From positions 1 to 11,006 of the forward strand of contig WQSU01000053.1 in the NCBI GenBank assembly GCA_009787675.1: 11,006 nt of DNA, written 5' to 3'. Made by a program: the position numbers and the translations under genes. Origin of the DNA: Lentimicrobiaceae bacterium (lineage in GTDB: Bacteria > Bacteroidota > Bacteroidia > Bacteroidales > WCHB1-69). The notes beneath the pieces were generated by a model. That model made no database searches and had not been told where the DNA came from. It was given only the letters and a program-made list of their open reading frames with translations. The stretch's first letter is position 1. Each line of letters opens with the position of its first letter. Shown one piece after another: positions 7,471-11,006 of the stretch.

Positions 7471-7478
7471 CAAACGTA
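7471..7478 (-). promoter_or_regulatory. Candidate -7 promoter element of the structured RNA
   Basis: The minus strand reads TACGTTTG, exactly TAnnTTTG. The start point would be near 7465, just before the outer arm of the long hairpin. Upstream, TTTT (7497-7500) is a weak -33 match at 18 bases. Confidence 0.45.
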
Positions 7479-7490
7479 ACCGAACGTAAC
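7473..7490. repeat. Direct repeat AACGTAAC, 10-bp period, in the divergent promoter region
   Basis: AACGTAAC occurs at 7473-7480 and 7483-7490, one helical turn apart. The first copy overlaps the leftward -7 element and the pair sits just upstream of the rightward promoter, so a shared regulator is possible. Confidence 0.6.
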
Positions 7491-7506
7491 GCCGCGAAAA
7501 TGGAAT

Positions 7507-7537
7507 TTTTATCTTTTAGAAAATATTATTATTTTTG
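7507..7537 (+). promoter_or_regulatory. Candidate promoter of the small ORF / DUF2335 pair
   Basis: TATTTTTG (7530-7537) matches TAnnTTTG exactly, and TTTT (7507-7510) is a three-of-four -33 box at 19 bases. Transcription would start near 7544. This lies after the in-frame ATG at 7500 and before the ATG at 7566, which helps decide the start of the next gene. Confidence 0.5.
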
Positions 7538-7565
7538 TGGCGTTAAAATACTAAATAAATTTCCC

Positions 7566-7742
7566 ATGCACCAAATAATGCAAAACATTAAAGATGGTAG
7601 AACGTTTTCACCAAAACGTTCAAATAATGAATTTGTTAGAAACATACATTATATTACAGTATCAGACCAAAAAAGAGCCATTGTATTAGATTTTGGAAAA
7701 TCGGTTGTGGTATATAAAAACATCTTAAAAAATTCAAAATAA
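7566..7742 (+). CDS. Hypothetical 58-residue protein
   Basis: Not recognised. MHQIMQNIKDGRTFSPKRSN is followed by short strand-like stretches (HYITVSD, RAIVLDFG, SVVVYKNIL) and a basic tail. It has no signal peptide or membrane segment, so it is probably a small cytoplasmic beta-rich protein. The open frame reaches back to ATG 7500, but the only good promoter lies between the two ATGs and the extra residues (FRKYYYFCG) look non-native, so I take 7566; 7578 is also possible. Its TAA shares a base with the ATG of the next gene (TAATG), implying coupled translation and a joint role. The codons are A+T-rich like those of the next gene. Confidence 0.65.
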   Translation: MHQIMQNIKDGRTFSPKRSNNEFVRNIHYITVSDQKRAIVLDFGKSVVVYKNILKNSK

Positions 7743-8170
7743 TGGCGAAAGGAGTATTGCAGCATCAGAAACAAATCAGTAAAAAAGGTGATATAACAAC
7801 TGTCGCACAAACAGAACAAATGTTAGTTGATGATAGTTTGCTTCCAACCGCAGAAGAACTTTCAAAACTTAAAGAACTTGACCCAGATATTATGTCTTGG
7901 ATGAAAGAAAGATGTGTTATTGAACAAAATGCAAGAATTGATTTTAATAAAAATCAGATGATGTTAGCAAAGAAAGATGTTGGTTGGTTTCATTTTAATA
8001 ATCTAATGTCAATGCTTCTCGTTTTCTTTGTAGCAATTACAGGATTAGGGTTGTCTTGTTTTCTTATTGTTAATAATTATAAACTTGAAGGCTCAATATT
8101 TGGACTTACAGGATTAGCAGTTATGATATATTCAATGAGAAAATCACCAAATAATAAAAACGGAAAATAA
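7742..8170 (+). CDS. DUF2335-like small membrane protein
   Basis: Inner-membrane protein of unknown function, 142 residues, a usual length for this group. The N-terminal half is soluble and charged, with the conserved-looking LPTAEELSKLKELDPDIMSW (34-53) and IEQNARIDFNK (60-70). Two membrane helices follow at about 88-110 (LMSMLLVFFVAITGLGLSCFL) and 116-132 (GSIFGLTGLAVMIYSM), ending in a short basic tail. This order, a P-x-x-EEL helix, an ExxAR(I/H)-type helix and a C-terminal two-helix hairpin with GSIFG between, is what I remember of DUF2335 (PF10097). I assign it from memory, not from a search. It is translated with the 58-residue gene in front (one-base overlap) and stands opposite to all other coding in the window. 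No biochemical role is known to me. Confidence 0.75.
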   Translation: MAKGVLQHQKQISKKGDITTVAQTEQMLVDDSLLPTAEELSKLKELDPDIMSWMKERCVIEQNARIDFNKNQMMLAKKDVGWFHFNNLMSMLLVFFVAITGLGLSCFLIVNNYKLEGSIFGLTGLAVMIYSMRKSPNNKNGK

Positions 8171-8179
8171 ATATCATAG

Positions 8180-8290
8180 CTATTTAACATTTTTCTTCTT
8201 TGGTTTAGGTGTACTCAACGCCACCTTACAAATTTTCTCAAACCCTTTTTGGTAGAATGGATTTGTTTCTGTAAAGTGGTATATGATTGC
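8180..8290 (-). pseudogene. Orphan C-terminal coding fragment, 36 codons
   Basis: The minus strand reads IIYHFTETNPFYQKGFEKIC then KVALSTPKPKKKNVK and TAG (8180-8182). The composition and the basic PKPKKK tail look like the end of a real small protein, but there is no ATG. In the same frame upstream, TAG (8291-8293) separates it from ATG 8323 (MKICSFSEKN), which overlaps the end of the RND gene. It is therefore either the remnant of a deleted gene or a 47-codon gene broken by a stop. Function unknown. Confidence 0.4.
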
Positions 8291-8309
8291 CTAATTTTTT
8301 TCTGAGAAA

Positions 8310-11006
8310 CTACAAATTTTCATTATTCGTTTCAAGCATCATTCTTTCCTCTACTCTCCCCCTCAATTTTCCCCACTTATGAATCTTGATTTTATCTGAT
8401 ATTCTATGGAAAATATAATAAACCACAGGAACCACTATCAAGGTCAAAATCATGGAACTTGCCAATCCGCCGATGATTACCCAAGCCATTCCGTTTTTGA
8501 TTTCGGCGCCGTTTCCTGTTGCTAAGGCGATGGGCAACATTCCGAAAATCATAGCAAACGTGGTCATTAATATAGGGCGCAAGCGTTCTTTTCCGGCTTC
8601 TATCAAAGCGTTAAAAATACTCAGTCCCTGCTCTTTGCGAATATGGTTGGTGAAATCAACCAGTAAAATAGCATTTTTGGCAACCAATCCTACCAAAACA
8701 ATTAATCCGATAATTGAGAAAATATTAAGCGTATTCATTGTTAATGCTAAGGCGAGGAACGCGCCGATAAACGATAGCGGAATGGAGAACAGCACAATTA
8801 CAGGGTCTAACAGCGAGTTGTACAGCACCACCATAATGAGATAAATAAGTACAATAGCGGCTAAAAAAGCAAATCCCAAACTGCCGAAAGCAGAACCTTG
8901 ACGTTCCAATATTCCGCCGGCTTTAACTGTAACGCCATCGGGAATTTCATCTATAAGCGCGTTTTGAATTTCAGAACCCACTGTTCCGGAAGGTCGTCCC
9001 ACTACGTTTGATTTAACGGTAATTGATGAAATACGGTTGGTACGTTCCAAAGCAGATGCTCCCAATCCATAAGAAATATCGGCAAATTGTTTCAACTCAA
9101 TTAATTCGCCTTTTTTATTCATAAAAGTAAGTTTGGCGACATCTTCCGAGTTCATACGGTCGAAATTATCAATGCCGATGCGAATATCATATTCGTAGTT
9201 GCCGTCTCTGTATTTGGAGTTATTATTTCCGTTTAAAGAAGTTCTTAAAGTGCCTCCCACATCACTTACCGACAAACCTAAAGCAGCCATTTTTTCGCGG
9301 TCTAATTTTATCTGTACTTCCTGACGAGGGTCGTCCATAGAAAATTTTGCATCGGTAGTACCGGGTGTGTGGCGCACGATATTTAAAACAGAATTTGCTG
9401 TCTCCTGTACCTGCTCATAATCAGTTCCCTGTACTATAAACTGAATCGGTTCAATGCTGCCCCCTGCAAGACTTGCGATTCCTGCTCTTGCTCGAACTCC
9501 CGGAATATTAGCCATAATCTCTTCCTTAATCTGTTGGGCAAAATCTTGCACTTCCACATTGCGCTCTTTTTTATCTACCATTTTCACGGTAATGGAGGTA
9601 ATATTGTTTTTTGAAGTGCGAGAAGCAGTTCCTACATTTGTGTAAATTCGTTCTACTTCGGGTTTGCCGGCAATGATTTTCTCTGCCTGCATAGTTAGTT
9701 GATTATTTTGATAAACAGTTGATTGAGGATTCATATCTAAGGTAATAATAAATTCTCCTCTGTCCACATCCGGTAGAAAAGTAAACCCGATAAATCCGGC
9801 GGTGAGCAGTGCAAAAGAACTGATAAACAGAACGAGTGCAGAAATCAATACCGTTATTTTATGTCGCAAACCCCAAGCCAATATCTTTGCGTATCCTTTT
9901 TTCAGGGCTTCAAACACCTGTTCAACTGTATGAGAAAAACGTCCAAGTAATGTTTTGCCGGTTTCGTCTGAAAGTTTTCCAAAACGCGACATCAAAAGCG
10001 GTGTTAACGTAAATGACACTAATAAGCTGCAAAGCGTGGCTACCACAATAGGAATTGCAAATTCTTTCAAAAGATTGCCGATTATTCCTCCTGTAAGTGC
10101 TAATGGCAAGAAAACCACCACAATAACAAGAGTAATAGCCATACAGGTAAACATAATCTGTTTGCAACCGTCTAAAGCGGCGCGCCATTTGGTTTTTCCC
10201 ATTTCCAAATGACGAAACATATTTTCAATGACCACAATAGAGTCATCCACCAAAATACCAACTACTAAAGACAAAGCCATTAATGACATCAAATTAAGAG
10301 AATACCCAAGGAAAAACATCACAATAAAAGCGGGAATGATAGATAAAGGTACGGCTATCATCACAATGATTGCGCCCCTGAAATTATGCAGGAAGATAAA
10401 GCAAACCATTGCAACAATTAATATTGCCAGCAACAAGTCCACGAGTACGGCATTGGCAGATGCTCTCGTAAAAATGGAGTCATCTGTTGCAATCTCAAAC
10501 TTTACGTGGTTTTCTTCATATTCCTGCTCTATAGCGACTAATTCTTTCTTCACTAAATCTGCAACTTGTACAGCATTGGCATCCGATTGTTTTTGAATGG
10601 AAATACCAATAGCATCTTTTCCGTCAATGCGATTAATCAGTTTTTGCTCGCTAATACCGTCTTCCACTTCTGCAACGTCCAACACTTTTATTTTTCCGCC
10701 ATTGGGTTGGGTGGTAATTACCGTATTGCGCAACTCGTTCAGGTCAGAAAACTTGGCAGCCAAACGCACGGAATACACAGCCTCAGCGGTTTCGACATTG
10801 CCTGCCGGAATTTCCATATTAGCAGTTTGAACTGCCTGTAACACTTGCAAAATAGACAAGTTGTACGCTTTCAGTTTTTCGGCATTGATATTCACTCTGA
10901 TCTCACGCTCGGTACCTCCTGTCATACGCACATCACCCACACCCGGCAACTTTGCCAAACGCGGACGGATACGGTCTTCCGTTAATTTATAAAACTCGGT
11001 AGAAGG
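8310..11006 (-). CDS. RND multidrug efflux permease, HAE1/AcrB family, N-terminal end cut by window edge
   Basis: Inner-membrane proton-driven pump of a tripartite efflux system, working with a periplasmic adaptor and an outer-membrane channel. 898 residues are present, open to the right edge (first residues PSTEFYKLTED); the family has about 1,030-1,060, so some 150 N-terminal residues, including TM1, are missing. A TTG at 10958 is an internal codon, not a start. In window numbering: porter-domain motif KLPGVGDVRMTGG (about 19-31); TM2-TM6 at about 185-340, with the proton-relay pair D254/D255 in VGILVDDSIVVIEN; TM7 near 385-410; second porter half 420-700; TM8-TM12 from about 705, with the relay lysine K777 in GLVAKNAILLVDF. 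All relay residues are present, so it should be active. The C-terminal tail is short and charged. Adaptor and channel genes are not in the window; in most such operons the adaptor precedes the pump, here to the right. Confidence 0.96.
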   Translation of the reverse strand, partial: PSTEFYKLTEDRIRPRLAKLPGVGDVRMTGGTEREIRVNINAEKLKAYNLSILQVLQAVQTANMEIPAGNVETAEAVYSVRLAAKFSDLNELRNTVITTQPNGGKIKVLDVAEVEDGISEQKLINRIDGKDAIGISIQKQSDANAVQVADLVKKELVAIEQEYEENHVKFEIATDDSIFTRASANAVLVDLLLAILIVAMVCFIFLHNFRGAIIVMIAVPLSIIPAFIVMFFLGYSLNLMSLMALSLVVGILVDDSIVVIENMFRHLEMGKTKWRAALDGCKQIMFTCMAITLVIVVVFLPLALTGGIIGNLLKEFAIPIVVATLCSLLVSFTLTPLLMSRFGKLSDETGKTLLGRFSHTVEQVFEALKKGYAKILAWGLRHKITVLISALVLFISSFALLTAGFIGFTFLPDVDRGEFIITLDMNPQSTVYQNNQLTMQAEKIIAGKPEVERIYTNVGTASRTSKNNITSITVKMVDKKERNVEVQDFAQQIKEEIMANIPGVRARAGIASLAGGSIEPIQFIVQGTDYEQVQETANSVLNIVRHTPGTTDAKFSMDDPRQEVQIKLDREKMAALGLSVSDVGGTLRTSLNGNNNSKYRDGNYEYDIRIGIDNFDRMNSEDVAKLTFMNKKGELIELKQFADISYGLGASALERTNRISSITVKSNVVGRPSGTVGSEIQNALIDEIPDGVTVKAGGILERQGSAFGSLGFAFLAAIVLIYLIMVVLYNSLLDPVIVLFSIPLSFIGAFLALALTMNTLNIFSIIGLIVLVGLVAKNAILLVDFTNHIRKEQGLSIFNALIEAGKERLRPILMTTFAMIFGMLPIALATGNGAEIKNGMAWVIIGGLASSMILTLIVVPVVYYIFHRISDKIKIHKWGKLRGRVEERMMLETNNENL

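Noticed and set aside
7500..7565. Upstream ATG at 7500 for the small rightward gene
   Set aside because: It lies before the predicted promoter -7 element, and the added residues look like translated promoter DNA.
8452..10841. Plus-strand and third-frame open frames of 63-130 codons
   Set aside because: Shadows of the RND gene, with no family motifs.
10945..10958. TTG start for the RND pump at 10958
   Set aside because: The frame stays open to the window edge with conserved pump sequence (PSTEFYKLTED), so the true start is outside.

Overview
The window looks like a chromosomal segment of a member of the Bacteroidota. The visible grounds are promoter-like sites of the Bacteroidota type (TAnnTTTG), A-rich start regions without clear Shine-Dalgarno sites, a long-form urocanate hydratase, a LytS/LytTR two-component pair, an AAA+/DUF4143 ATPase, a decayed small lipoprotein and an HAE1-type RND pump. 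I cannot name a genus from the sequence alone.

Layout: (1) 1-1782, minus: hutU, urocanate hydratase, running off the left edge at its C-terminal end. (2) 2065-3869, minus: a two-gene operon, sensor kinase (upstream) and LytTR response regulator, joined by an ATGA overlap. (3) 3870-4190: a 321-bp gap with a 23-bp tandem repeat that could be a binding site for the LytTR regulator. (4) 4191-5534, minus: a secreted multidomain protein (NTR-like, MORN-variant repeats, carboxypeptidase-regulatory-like domain). (5) 5593-6786, minus: a DUF4143 ATPase with a good promoter and a perfect 16-bp palindrome between promoter and start codon. (6) 6865-7240, minus: remains of a small lipoprotein gene with three frame changes and an intact terminator. 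(7) 7298-7465, minus: a stretch that folds into three back-to-back hairpins between a promoter-like site and a T-run, probably a small structured RNA or a leader. (8) 7507-8170, plus: the only rightward genes, a 58-residue protein and a DUF2335-like two-helix membrane protein overlapping by one base. (9) 8180-8290, minus: an orphan C-terminal coding fragment. (10) 8310-11006, minus: an RND efflux permease running off the right edge at its N-terminal end.

The two flanks (hutU, RND pump) are housekeeping-like and by eye visibly richer in G+C. The middle (about 3.9-8.3 kb) is A+T-rich and holds the odd or decayed items, as expected of an accessory region. The most interesting part is about 6.8-8.2 kb: a candidate small RNA transcribed leftward, divergent from a two-gene membrane-protein module, beside a dying lipoprotein gene and an ATPase with a candidate operator. 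No link between these parts is proven by the sequence.
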